The notes under the pieces: generated by a model
Databases searched by the model: none
The model's input: only the letters and a program-made list of their open reading frames with translations
Told to the model about the DNA's origin: nothing
Made by a program: the position numbers and the translations under genes
In this document: piece after piece, positions 8,879 to 17,242 of the stretch
How positions within the stretch are numbered: position 1 is the stretch's first letter
Layout of the letters: every line of letters begins with the position of its first letter
Assembly: GCF_039543385.1 (NCBI RefSeq)
Contig: NZ_BAABJQ010000014.1
Location: forward strand, 62,001 to 126,000
Direction of reading: 5' to 3'
From: Rugosimonospora acidiphila
GTDB taxonomy: Bacteria > Actinomycetota > Actinomycetes > Mycobacteriales > Micromonosporaceae
DNA: 64,000 nt

Positions 8879-8961
8879 CGCGAGCAGCGAGCGCGCCCGA
8901 GCGACGCTCCGTGACGCGACCGGCGGCAGCGACGCGGGGTGTGCCGGAGGCGCGACCATGA
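8875..8961 (+). CDS. 28-codon coupled mini-ORF (MIRU-like linker)
   Basis: The frame opens at ATG 8875, overlapping the preceding hexapeptide stop, and closes at TGA 8959-8961, overlapping the CaiB-gene ATG (8958) in an ATGA junction. The peptide is Arg/Ala/Pro-rich with no recognisable domain. The CaiB gene's GGAGG ribosome site lies inside it. Its size and both-ends overlap match the mini-ORF at 11938-12021 in the same operon, and resemble the organisation of mycobacterial interspersed repetitive units. Whether the peptide is made is unknown. Confidence 0.55.
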   Translation: MTRAASAPERRSVTRPAAATRGVPEARP

Positions 8962-10112
8962 CCGAGGCACGGGGCGGCGGGCCGCTGAGCGGAGTGCTGA
9001 TCGCCGACTTCTCCCGCATCCTGGCCGGACCGTACGCGACCATGCTGCTGGCCGACCTCGGCGCCGAGGTCATCAAGGTAGAGGGCCCGGGCGGCGACGA
9101 CACCCGCACCTGGATGCCCCCGGTGCGCGACGACGTCTCGACCTACTACCTCGGCGTCAACCGCAACAAGCGCTCGATCGCGCTGGACCTGAAGTCACCC
9201 GAGGACCTGGCCGTCGCGCGGGCGTTGGCGGATCGGGCCGACGTGATGATCGAAAATCTGCGCCCCGGCGGCCTGCACCGCTTTGAGCTGGACTACGAGG
9301 CCGTCTCCGCGCGCAACCCCGGCATCGTGTACGCCTCGATCAGCGGCTTCGGCACCGGCGCGGGCGCCGCGTACCCCGGCTACGACCTCATGGTGCAGGC
9401 GATCTCCGGCCTGATGAGCCTCACCGGCGACCCGGACGGCCCCCCGTACCGTGCGGGCATCTCGGTCTTCGACGTGATGGCCGGGCTGCACGCGGCCATC
9501 GGCATCCTCGCCGCGCTGCACCATCGCACCGAGTCGGGGCGCGGGCAGCACGTCGAGGTCAACCTGCTCTCGTCGGCCCTGTCCGGTCTGGTCAACCACA
9601 GCAGCGGCTACGTCGCGGGCGGCGTGGTGCCGTACCGGATGGGCAACGCGCATCCCAGCCTGTTCCCGTACGAGCCGCTGCCGACCGCCGACGGTGAGCT
9701 CATCGTCATCGCCGGTAACGACGGGCAGTTCCGGAGGCTGTGCCAGGTGCTGGACCTGCCCGAGCTACCGGACGACCCGCGGTTCGGCCGGAATCAGGAT
9801 CGCACCGCCAACCGCGACGAGCTGCGGCCGCTGCTGGTCGAGCGGCTGCGCACGCGCACCAAGGATGAGTGGTTCCGCGAGCTGCTCGCCGCCGGAGTGT
9901 CCTGCGCGCCGATCAACACCATCGACGGTGGCGTGGCGCTAGCCGAGGAGCTCGGCCTGCGGCCGGTGGTCACGGTGGGCGAGGGCCCGTCGGCGGTGCC
10001 CGGCGTGCGCAACCCGATCAGCTTCTCGGAAACGCCGGCGCGGTACGAGCTGCCACCGCCGGGGCTCGACGAACACGGTGAGGAGATCCGCAGGTGGCTG
10101 ACGAGCGACTGA
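8958..10112 (+). CDS. CaiB/BaiF (family III) CoA-transferase
   Basis: Moves CoA between carboxylic acids through an aspartyl-CoA anhydride. The 384-residue chain starts with the family hallmark SGVLIADFSRILAGPYATMLLADLGAEVIKVE. VNRNKRSIALDLKSPE and RPGGLHRFELDYE follow, then the segment PGYDLMVQAISGLMS carrying the presumed nucleophilic Asp. GGAGG lies 9 bases before the ATG. The next gene begins before this one ends (18-base overlap), so the two are translationally linked. With the citrate-synthase-fold gene next door, a plausible role is to activate a hydroxy-tricarboxylate or similar acid as a CoA ester before C-C cleavage. That pairing is inference; the actual donor and acceptor are unknown. 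Confidence 0.9.
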   Translation: MTEARGGGPLSGVLIADFSRILAGPYATMLLADLGAEVIKVEGPGGDDTRTWMPPVRDDVSTYYLGVNRNKRSIALDLKSPEDLAVARALADRADVMIENLRPGGLHRFELDYEAVSARNPGIVYASISGFGTGAGAAYPGYDLMVQAISGLMSLTGDPDGPPYRAGISVFDVMAGLHAAIGILAALHHRTESGRGQHVEVNLLSSALSGLVNHSSGYVAGGVVPYRMGNAHPSLFPYEPLPTADGELIVIAGNDGQFRRLCQVLDLPELPDDPRFGRNQDRTANRDELRPLLVERLRTRTKDEWFRELLAAGVSCAPINTIDGGVALAEELGLRPVVTVGEGPSAVPGVRNPISFSETPARYELPPPGLDEHGEEIRRWLTSD

Positions 10113-11065
10113 GCTTCCCCACGTCGATCGGCACGTCCGACGCGACCACTATCCGCCTGCTCGGGCAGGACCTCGCCGCGGACCTGATGGGCAAGGTGGG
10201 CTTCGGCGAACTCGCGTACTGGCTGGTCGCCGGCCGCCGCCCAACCCCGGGCGAGGTGCGGGTCTTCGAGACGGTGCTCGTGGCGCTCGCCGACCACGGC
10301 TTCACCCCCACGGCGATCGCCGCCCGGCTGACCTACCTGAGCGCACCCGAGGCGCTTCAGGGCGCGTTCGCCGCCGGGCTGCTCGGCGGGGGCTCCCGCT
10401 TCCTCGGCGTGACCGAGGACTGCGGGCGGTTCCTCGCCGACGCGCTCGCGCGGCTCAGCGATCCGGCCGCGGACGCGCGGCTCACCGATCCGGCCGCGGA
10501 CGGCCGCGATCCGGCCGGCGCCGGGGCCGGGGCCGAGCCGCACGGCATGAACCCGCACGGCATGAACCCGCACGGCGATGAGCCGGACGACGGCGCCCCG
10601 GACTGGGCCGGGTGGGACGATGCCCGCTGGGACGCCGTCGCGCTCGCGGCCGTCACCGAGGCGCGGGCCGCCGGCCGGTTCATCCCCGGGCTCGGCCACC
10701 CCGTCCACAAGGGCGGCGACCCGCGCACGCCCGCCCTCATCCGGATCGCCGACGAGGAGGGGCTGCGCGGCCCGCACCTGCGCCTGTTCGAGGCGATCGG
10801 CCGGGTCCATCCGCGGGTACTCGGCCGTACCCTTCCGCTCAACGGCGCCGGGGTGTGCGGCGCGGCCCTCGCCGACCTCGGTCTGCCCATCGACCTGCTG
10901 CGCGGCTTCGCGCTGCTGGCCCGCGCGGCCGGCTTGCTCGGCCACCTGGCCGAGGAGCGGCGCAACCCGATCGGCATGGACATCTACCTGGCCGTCGACC
11001 GCAACGCCCGCTACGAGCCCCCGAACAGTCCCGTCGTCCCGCCGGAGAACGCTTCAGGCGCCTGA
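10094..11065 (+). CDS. Citrate-synthase-fold protein, citryl-CoA lyase-like
   Basis: Short (323-residue) member of the citrate synthase superfamily of the kind annotated as citryl-CoA lyase, predicted to cleave or form a beta-hydroxyacyl-CoA. The superfamily signature FIPGLGHPVHKGGDPRTP near residue 200 holds the conserved His and the DPR. At the place where relatives read NVDG (catalytic Asp), this protein reads NGAG (about residue 257), apparently replacing Asp with Ala. Residues 117-170 are an odd insert of tandem repeats (DPAADxRLTDPAAD, then PHGMNPHGMNPHG). The start is GTG 10094, with GAGGAG upstream inside the CaiB gene. Activity should not be assumed. Confidence 0.8.
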   Translation: MADERLSFPTSIGTSDATTIRLLGQDLAADLMGKVGFGELAYWLVAGRRPTPGEVRVFETVLVALADHGFTPTAIAARLTYLSAPEALQGAFAAGLLGGGSRFLGVTEDCGRFLADALARLSDPAADARLTDPAADGRDPAGAGAGAEPHGMNPHGMNPHGDEPDDGAPDWAGWDDARWDAVALAAVTEARAAGRFIPGLGHPVHKGGDPRTPALIRIADEEGLRGPHLRLFEAIGRVHPRVLGRTLPLNGAGVCGAALADLGLPIDLLRGFALLARAAGLLGHLAEERRNPIGMDIYLAVDRNARYEPPNSPVVPPENASGA

Positions 11066-11077
11066 GAGGAGCCGGCC

Positions 11078-11941
11078 ATGGCCACCGTCGTCGCGGTCAT
11101 CGCCTCCACCCACCACCCGTTCTACTACCGGGCCAGCACGGCCACCGGCGAGGACCGGCCGCCATTCGCGGACGAGTGGGTACGCAAGATTCACGCGTTC
11201 CGGGAGACGCTGACCCGGGCGAAACCCGATGTGCTCGTGATGGTCGGCTCCGACCACTTCCACCAGCTGTGGCTGGACAACATGCCGCAGTTCCTGGTCG
11301 GCAAGGCCCCGTTCTACGACGCGAACTGGTACAACGAGGAGCGCGAGTTCGGCCTGCCCCGGATGCTGCTGCGCGGACAGGAGGACCTGTCCGCCCACCT
11401 GTTGCGCGAGGGCCTCGACGCCGGCTTCGATCTGGCGTTCAGCAACGAGCTGCGCATCGACCACAGCGTGACCTGCCCGATCATCACCCTGCGGCCCGAG
11501 GCGGACCTGCCGATCGTGCCGATCTACACGAACATCTTCGCGCCGCCGCTGCCACGGCCGGGACGGTTCGTCGCGCTCGGCCGCGCCATCCGCGAGATTG
11601 TCGAGTCCTGGCCCAGCCAGCTGCGGGTGGCGATCATCGGCACCGGCCACCTCTCGCTGGAATTGGGCGGGCCGCGCCAGTTCGGGCCGCACGGGCCGGA
11701 TCCGGAGTTCGACCGGCGGGCGGTCGAGTGGATCGCGACCGGCGACCTGGACGGCTGCCTGTCGGAGGTGACCCTCGACAGCCTGCACGGGCCGGGCAAC
11801 GCCACCCACGGCTTCATGGACTTCATGCTGATGATGGGCGTGGCGGGGGCCGGGGCGAAGGCCGACTACGTCGACACCCTCGACCTGTTCCACACCATGG
11901 AGGCCTACTTCACCTGGTACCCGAACGGAGCGCCGGCATGA
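11078..11941 (+). CDS. LigB-type extradiol ring-cleavage dioxygenase, catalytic subunit
   Basis: Class III extradiol dioxygenase of the protocatechuate 4,5-dioxygenase beta-subunit family: non-haem Fe(II), inserting O2 next to vicinal hydroxyls of a catechol-type ring. The 287 residues carry the expected metal and catalytic histidines in STHHP (residues 10-14), VGSDHFHQLW (residues 57-66) and GTGHLSLELGG (about 188-198), then HGFMDFMLMMG near the C-terminus. GAGGAG precedes the ATG by 6 bases. The stop overlaps a mini-ORF (ATGA, 11938) that leads to the LigA-type gene. The ring substrate (protocatechuate, gallate, a dihydroxypyridine or another) cannot be read from sequence. Confidence 0.9.
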   Translation: MATVVAVIASTHHPFYYRASTATGEDRPPFADEWVRKIHAFRETLTRAKPDVLVMVGSDHFHQLWLDNMPQFLVGKAPFYDANWYNEEREFGLPRMLLRGQEDLSAHLLREGLDAGFDLAFSNELRIDHSVTCPIITLRPEADLPIVPIYTNIFAPPLPRPGRFVALGRAIREIVESWPSQLRVAIIGTGHLSLELGGPRQFGPHGPDPEFDRRAVEWIATGDLDGCLSEVTLDSLHGPGNATHGFMDFMLMMGVAGAGAKADYVDTLDLFHTMEAYFTWYPNGAPA

Positions 11942-12021
11942 GCGAGCGTGAGCGAGCGATTCGGAATTGCAGTGCGACTGTGCCTCATGCCGGACCGCAG
12001 CGGAGCGAGGATCCGGCATGA
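11938..12021 (+). repeat. MIRU-like element: 27-residue coupled mini-ORF
   Basis: A frame of 28 codons overlaps the LigB-type stop (ATGA at 11938) and the LigA-type start (ATGA at 12018). It opens with two exact copies of TGAGCGAGCG (11939-11958). Mycobacterial interspersed repetitive units are short elements inserted at DTGA stop-start junctions and keep translational coupling through a small ORF; the geometry here is the same. The element would be expected in many copies elsewhere in this genome. I see related GAGCAGCGAGC sequence only at 8861-8895 in this window. Confidence 0.65.
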
Positions 12022-12380
12022 GCCGCTACCTGCTGGACAAGTTCCTCTACACCGTCGACCGGGATCCCGAACTCGTGGAGCGGTACCGGGAAGACCCGCG
12101 CGGCACCGTCGCGTGGTGGGAGGCCGAGCGCGCGAACGCCCTGCTGAACTGCCACCCCGCGGAGGCCAGCACCTGGCTACGCCTGACCGACGCCGAGCGC
12201 GAGGCGCTCGGCACGCATGACTATCCGCGACTGTTCGAGTTGGGCGCGCATCCGTTCCTGACGCTGACGCTGTTCATCGCCATGTTCGAGCGCGACCACG
12301 AGGAGCCGCTCGCGTTCCAGCGCGAGTACGCGCGGAAACTGAGCCACTTCACGCTGCCCTATCCGGACATCGCCACCTGA
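12018..12380 (+). CDS. LigA-type dioxygenase small (alpha) subunit
   Basis: A 120-residue protein of the aromatic-ring-opening dioxygenase LigA family, the all-helical subunit that caps the active site of LigB-type enzymes. Visible family features include the N-terminal LLDKFLYTVDRDPELVERYREDP, then a helix AEREALGTHDYPRLFELGAHPF and a C-terminal LPYPDIAT. Its position directly after the LigB-type gene supports an alpha/beta pair. The start is ATG 12018, overlapping the stop of the mini-ORF linker. It is the last gene of the operon; a strong hairpin follows 20 bases later. Confidence 0.88.
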   Translation: MSRYLLDKFLYTVDRDPELVERYREDPRGTVAWWEAERANALLNCHPAEASTWLRLTDAEREALGTHDYPRLFELGAHPFLTLTLFIAMFERDHEEPLAFQREYARKLSHFTLPYPDIAT

Positions 12381-12400
12381 ACTTTGCTCCCCACCCCCCA

Positions 12401-12435
12401 CCGGACGCCGGAGGCCACAAGCCTCCGGCGTCCGG
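12401..12435 (+). terminator. Perfect 15-bp hairpin terminator after LigA-type gene
   Basis: CCGGACGCCGGAGGC (12401-12415) pairs perfectly with 12421-12435 around the loop CACAA. There is no U-tract, as is usual for actinobacterial stops. It closes the CaiB-to-LigA operon. Confidence 0.85.
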
Positions 12436-12480
12436 CCCAACGTGCTGGATGCCACTGGGGGCGCCCCGTTCCGGCCGGAA

Positions 12481-12495
12481 TATATCCGATATACT
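12481..12495 (+). promoter_or_regulatory. TATATC-C-GATATA dyad overlapping a -10 box
   Basis: A perfect 6+6 bp inverted repeat with one central base (12481-12493) overlaps TATACT (12490-12495), a near-ideal -10 hexamer in a GC-rich setting. The sequence resembles operators of PadR- or TetR-type repressors. It would place transcription start at about 12501 and so control the MFS gene at 12650. No matching regulator gene is adjacent. Confidence 0.6.
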
Positions 12496-12500
12496 GAATC

Positions 12501-12551
12501 ATGACTCGGCCGCGCGGGCATCTGCCCGGGGCTTGGGGACTTGGGGACTGA
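12501..12551 (+). CDS. Possible 16-residue leader peptide
   Basis: An ATG lies 5 bases after the TATACT box, so the message would be leaderless; the frame runs 16 codons to TGA at 12549-12551. The peptide is Gly/Leu/Trp-containing with no known family. It could be a leader or uORF for the MFS gene 98 bases downstream, or a chance frame. Confidence 0.3.
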   Translation: MTRPRGHLPGAWGLGD

Positions 12552-12649
12552 CGTCATCGAGCGCCACCCGCGCCGAGTGTTTCTGGCCATGAAGGGGTGC
12601 GAGACCTGGCGGAGGGCCCGTACGTGCTGCAGCAAATCCCGACCAGCTC

Positions 12650-13930
12650 ATGAGGTCACGGCTCGGCACGATGGGACGCGCCACCTTCGCGTCACTGTCG
12701 ACCCGTAACTATCGCCTGTACTTCATCGGCCAGCTCGTCTCGGTCAGCGGCACCTGGATGCAGACCGTCGCGCAGTCGTTCCTCGTCTTGCAGCTCACCC
12801 ACTCCGGAACGGCGCTCGGCCTGACCACCGCGGCGCGGTTCGCGCCGATGTTCCTGTTCGGGCCCTGGGGCGGCGTGATCGCCGACCGGCTGGACAAGCG
12901 CCGTGTGCTCTACGTCACCCAGGCGGCCTCGGGGCTGCTCGCCGCGGCATTCGCGGTGCTGGTCGGTACCCACGTCATCAACCTGCCGATGGTGTACGTG
13001 CTCGCCGGCATGCTCGGCTTCGTCAACGTCTTCGACAACCCGGCCCGCCAGTCGATCATCTCGGAGCTGGTCCCGCCCGAGCAGCTGTCGAACGCCGTCA
13101 CGCTCAACTCGGTCATGGTCAACATGGCCCGCATCTTCGGCGCGGCGTTCGGCGGTGTGATCGCCGCGGGCCTGGGCCTCGCGCTGTGCTTCGGCCTCAA
13201 CGCCGTGTCGTTCGTGGCCGTGCTCATCACCCTGGCGATGATGTCCAGCGGCGAGCTGCGGCAGTCGCCACGACCGCGCCGGGAACGCGGGCAGCTGCGC
13301 GCCGGGCTTCGTTACGTGCGGAGCACCCCACAGCTCGCGCTGCCGCTGATGATGATCGCGATCATCGGCACCCTCGCCTGGGAGTTCCAGGTCAGCCTCC
13401 CGTTGGTGGCCGACAACACGTTCCACGGCGGGGCCGGCATGTACGGCGCCATGACATCGGTGATGGGCGCCGGCGCGGTGGTCGGCGGGCTCGTGTCGGC
13501 GGCGAAGGGCCGGGTCCGGATGCGCGGGCTGGCCACCGCCGCGATCGGCTGGGGCATCGCCATCACCGCGGCGGCGCTGTCCCCCACGCTGCCGGTGCTG
13601 TTCGGCGTGCTGCTGTTCGTCGGGTACGGCAGCGTCACCTTCAACTCGTACGCCAAGACCGCGCTTCAGCTGGCGGCGGCACCGCAGATGCGCGGCCGGG
13701 TGATGGCGCTGTGGGCGCTGGCCTGGCTGGGCTCCACGCCGATCGGCGGCCCGATCATCGGCTGGGCGGGCGAGCATTTCGGTGCCCGCTCGAGCCTGCT
13801 GGTCGGCGGCGTACCGACCCTCGTCGTCGGCTTGGTGACCTACCCGCTGCTGGCCCGCCTCGACCGGGGCCACCCCGCTCCCGCTCCCGAGAGCGCGGCC
13901 GAACCGGCCGCCGCGTCCGCGCGCTCCTGA
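12650..13930 (+). CDS. MFS transporter, EntS-like
   Basis: Twelve-helix major facilitator of the enterobactin-exporter-like branch, in the cytoplasmic membrane. It opens with FASLSTRNYRLYFIGQLVSVSGTWMQTVAQSFLVL, a conserved start of this group, followed by the loop 2-3 motif GGVIADRLDKRRVL and VNVFDNPARQSIISELV. The last 25 residues are a Pro/Ala/Glu tail. The first ATG (12650) is used; an in-frame ATG at 12671 gives an equally plausible start. The operator-like dyad at 12481 suggests induction by a small ligand. The substrate is unknown; members export siderophores, macrolides or other drugs. Confidence 0.85.
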   Translation: MRSRLGTMGRATFASLSTRNYRLYFIGQLVSVSGTWMQTVAQSFLVLQLTHSGTALGLTTAARFAPMFLFGPWGGVIADRLDKRRVLYVTQAASGLLAAAFAVLVGTHVINLPMVYVLAGMLGFVNVFDNPARQSIISELVPPEQLSNAVTLNSVMVNMARIFGAAFGGVIAAGLGLALCFGLNAVSFVAVLITLAMMSSGELRQSPRPRRERGQLRAGLRYVRSTPQLALPLMMIAIIGTLAWEFQVSLPLVADNTFHGGAGMYGAMTSVMGAGAVVGGLVSAAKGRVRMRGLATAAIGWGIAITAAALSPTLPVLFGVLLFVGYGSVTFNSYAKTALQLAAAPQMRGRVMALWALAWLGSTPIGGPIIGWAGEHFGARSSLLVGGVPTLVVGLVTYPLLARLDRGHPAPAPESAAEPAAASARS

Positions 13931-13937
13931 CTTTCCG

Positions 13938-14150
13938 CCACCGCGCCGCCGCCGACCGTCGCGGCGGCAGCCGTCGCCGACCGTCGCGGCGCAAGCCCCG
14001 CCACCGTCGCGGTGCAGGTCTCGCCAACCACTGCGGCCGAAGCCCCGGGCGCCGAGCGCCGCGGCGCAAGCCGTCGCCGAGCGCCGGCGCGGGAAGCCCC
14101 GCGCCGACCGCGAGGCCGCCGCCGACCGCCGCGCGGGAGGCGGACCGGAG
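13938..14150. repeat. Degenerate ~25-30 bp GC-rich repeats between convergent genes
   Basis: Drifting copies of CCGACCGTCGCGGCGCAAGCC (also GCCGAGCGCCGCGGCGCAAGCC) fill the space between the MFS and aldo/keto reductase genes. Self-complementary CGCCGCGGCG cores could stop transcription. I see no gene here. Confidence 0.5.
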
Positions 14151-14222
14151 CCGGTGAATCGACCGGGCACGCCGGCGGACGGAGCGGGGCGGCCCGTGCC
14201 GGCCGCCCCGCGCCGCGGGCCG

Positions 14223-15221
<999 letters not shown>

Positions 15222-15507
15222 AGGTGCTACTCCTCAACACTGGTTGATCCGGAGCAACACTAATCCGCATTCCGTCAACCGACCGGTCGCCGGTGGGCGT
15301 GCGCCGCCACAGGCGATCTCGTTCCCTCGGCCGCCGTCGGTCTCTCACACTGTTGAGCGGGGCCTGCCGATGGCGGAAGCGCAGCCGTGGGTGGGGTGCC
15401 CGTGGGTGGCGTACCCGATGGCGACCGGTACGACTGTGCGCCGGGCCATCGGATCGGCCCGGCGCACCGGTGTCGTGGGGCTGTCGATGCGGGTGGAGGT
15501 CCGCCGA
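15222..15507. other. Intergenic, aldo/keto reductase promoter side
   Basis: These 286 bases separate the aldo/keto reductase start from the peptidase stop. A modestly AT-richer stretch (15243-15275) is the probable promoter for the reductase. I see no gene, repeat or strong terminator. Confidence 0.4.
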
Positions 15508-16983
15508 CTAGCTCGGCTGCGGGGAGGCCACCGGGCTGCGGTGCCCCGCGGTGTCCACCGCGCGGATGCCGAAGCACACGTTGTCCTTGACCAGGTCGAT
15601 GGTGGCGGTGGTGACGTCGCCGACCGAAATCACGTTCGTCCAGTCGTCCGCCGTCGTCTCCCGCCACAGCACCTCGTACCCGGCCAGGTCCGGTTCGGTG
15701 CCGCGAGTCCAGGTCAGCGTGCTCAGGTTGGTGAGCGTGGTGGCGACGATCCGGGCGTTTGCCGGCGTGCCCGGCGCCTGCGCCAGCGACCACAGCGTGG
15801 TGGCGTTCACCTTGGCCACCCGGGTCATGTAGGCGAAGTCGCAGAACTGCGGCAGGTCACCGTGCTGGACGCCGTCGACCACCGCCACGTCGTTGTGTTC
15901 GTGGTTGTAGTTCTCCCGTGGCTCGGTGAACCGCGCGGCCGGGTAGCCCTGCTGGAGGAACGAGACGTGGTCACTGCCGCGCAGGTACCGGTCGCGCCGC
16001 CAGATCACCCGGATGCGCATGTCGGTGTCGTCGTTGTCGGCGACGCTCGTGACGAACCGGCCGAGCTGCCGGGACGGCCCGTCGTTCTCGCCGCCGACCG
16101 ACTGCCGGGTGGCGGCCTGGCCGGGCGTCTCCGAGGTCGGCACGCCCTCCACGAACAGGCGCAGCGTGTGCGGGTCCGGCGGGGTGCCGTCGAAGGCGCT
16201 GCTGGCACCCACGATGTCGTTGCTGAACATGCCCTGGATCTTCGCGCCGGCCGCCTTGAGCTGCTTCGCCATGAACGCCGAGCCGTAGAGCCCCTGCTCC
16301 TCACCGACCACGATGCCGAGGATGATGGTCGCCTTCACGTGGCGCGTGGCCAGCAGGCGGGCGAGTTCCAGCAGGACCGCCACGCCCGAGCCGTCGTCGT
16401 CGGCGCCCGGGGCGTCGTCGGTGAAGTTGAGCACGTCGGTCACCCGCGAGTCCAGGTGCGCCGTGGCCACGTAGATCCGCTCCGGCGAGACGTCGCCGCG
16501 CAGGGTCGCGATCACATTGGTCATCTGGGTGGGTACCGGGATCGACGGGGAGACGGGCTGGAGGAACGACTGCCTCTCCACCGTCATCCGCCCGCCGGAC
16601 GCGGCAGCGTACGCGGACAGCTGGTTGTAGACCCAGGTGGTGGCCGCGCCGATGCCCCGGACCGGGTCGGTCTGGGTCGACGAGGTGTGCCTGGTGCCGA
16701 AGGCCACGAGCCGGTTGACGGTGGCCTCGATCCGGTGCCGGTCCACCTCGCTCAGCAGCTTGCGCAGTTCGCGGTCGGGTCGCTGCGGGTGCACCGGGCC
16801 GCCCGGTCCCGGTGCGGCGCCGTTCTTGCCGGAGCCGCCGGCGTAGGCGGGGTCGGCGATCAGGGGTGCCGCGATGAGCGGCGCCGAGGTGGCGGCGACC
16901 GCGGCGGCCGTGCCGGCGGACAGGAACGCCCGTCGCGTCGAGGTCTTGTGTGCTTCGCTGGGCTGCTCTCCGTGAAGCTCCAT
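15508..16983 (-). CDS. Secreted M28-family metallopeptidase with fibronectin III-like tail
   Basis: Zinc-dependent amino-/carboxypeptidase-type enzyme, exported. Residues 1-48 look like a Tat signal (TSTRRAFLSAGTAAAVAAT, ending at DPAYA). The M28 metal centre is visible as VYVATAHLDS, PGADDDGSGVAVLLELARLL and VVGEEQGLYGSAFMAKQL, which supplies the catalytic Glu pair, then DMRIRVIWRRDRYLRGSDHVSFLQQGYPAARFTE. The last 90 residues (LTWTRGTEPDLAGYEVLWRE and onward) resemble a fibronectin type III module. The ATG at 16983 fits GAGG about 10 bases upstream and places the signal peptide at the N-terminus. It probably scavenges peptides outside the cell. Confidence 0.92.
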   Translation of the reverse strand: MELHGEQPSEAHKTSTRRAFLSAGTAAAVAATSAPLIAAPLIADPAYAGGSGKNGAAPGPGGPVHPQRPDRELRKLLSEVDRHRIEATVNRLVAFGTRHTSSTQTDPVRGIGAATTWVYNQLSAYAAASGGRMTVERQSFLQPVSPSIPVPTQMTNVIATLRGDVSPERIYVATAHLDSRVTDVLNFTDDAPGADDDGSGVAVLLELARLLATRHVKATIILGIVVGEEQGLYGSAFMAKQLKAAGAKIQGMFSNDIVGASSAFDGTPPDPHTLRLFVEGVPTSETPGQAATRQSVGGENDGPSRQLGRFVTSVADNDDTDMRIRVIWRRDRYLRGSDHVSFLQQGYPAARFTEPRENYNHEHNDVAVVDGVQHGDLPQFCDFAYMTRVAKVNATTLWSLAQAPGTPANARIVATTLTNLSTLTWTRGTEPDLAGYEVLWRETTADDWTNVISVGDVTTATIDLVKDNVCFGIRAVDTAGHRSPVASPQPS

Positions 16984-17095
16984 GTCTTCGCATCCTCGCG
17001 ATGCCACCGATACATGTCCAGAAATCGATACCCTATGCGAAGCCCTACCCGCCCGCGCCCGCCGGCCATGCCGACGGGCGCCGCGCACCACGAAC

Positions 17096-17176
17096 CGCCC
17101 GCCGCGAACCGGGCGCCGCGAACCGGGCGCCGCGAACCGGGCGCCGCGAACCGGGCGCCGCGAACCGGGCGCCGCC
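17096..17176. repeat. 15-bp tandem repeat, five copies
   Basis: Near-exact copies of GCGAACCGGGCGCCGC run in tandem between the peptidase start and the GTP cyclohydrolase II stop. They are non-coding in context. The period matches the 15-bp in-frame repeats seen inside several genes of this window. Confidence 0.8.
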
Positions 17177-17242
17177 GGCCACCAGCCGCCGCGATCGGAG
17201 ACCGCCAGCCACGATTCCCCGGGGAATGATCGAGCGGGTGGA

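Noticed and set aside
8958..12380. Complete protocatechuate 4,5-cleavage operon
   Set aside because: The characteristic LigC, LigI, LigJ and LigK genes are absent; only the dioxygenase subunits match, so naming it that pathway would be unsupported.
17096..17176. Coding extension of the peptidase or cyclohydrolase through the 15-bp repeat
   Set aside because: Both genes have well-supported ends outside the repeat, and the translated repeat (Arg/Gly/Ala) matches nothing.
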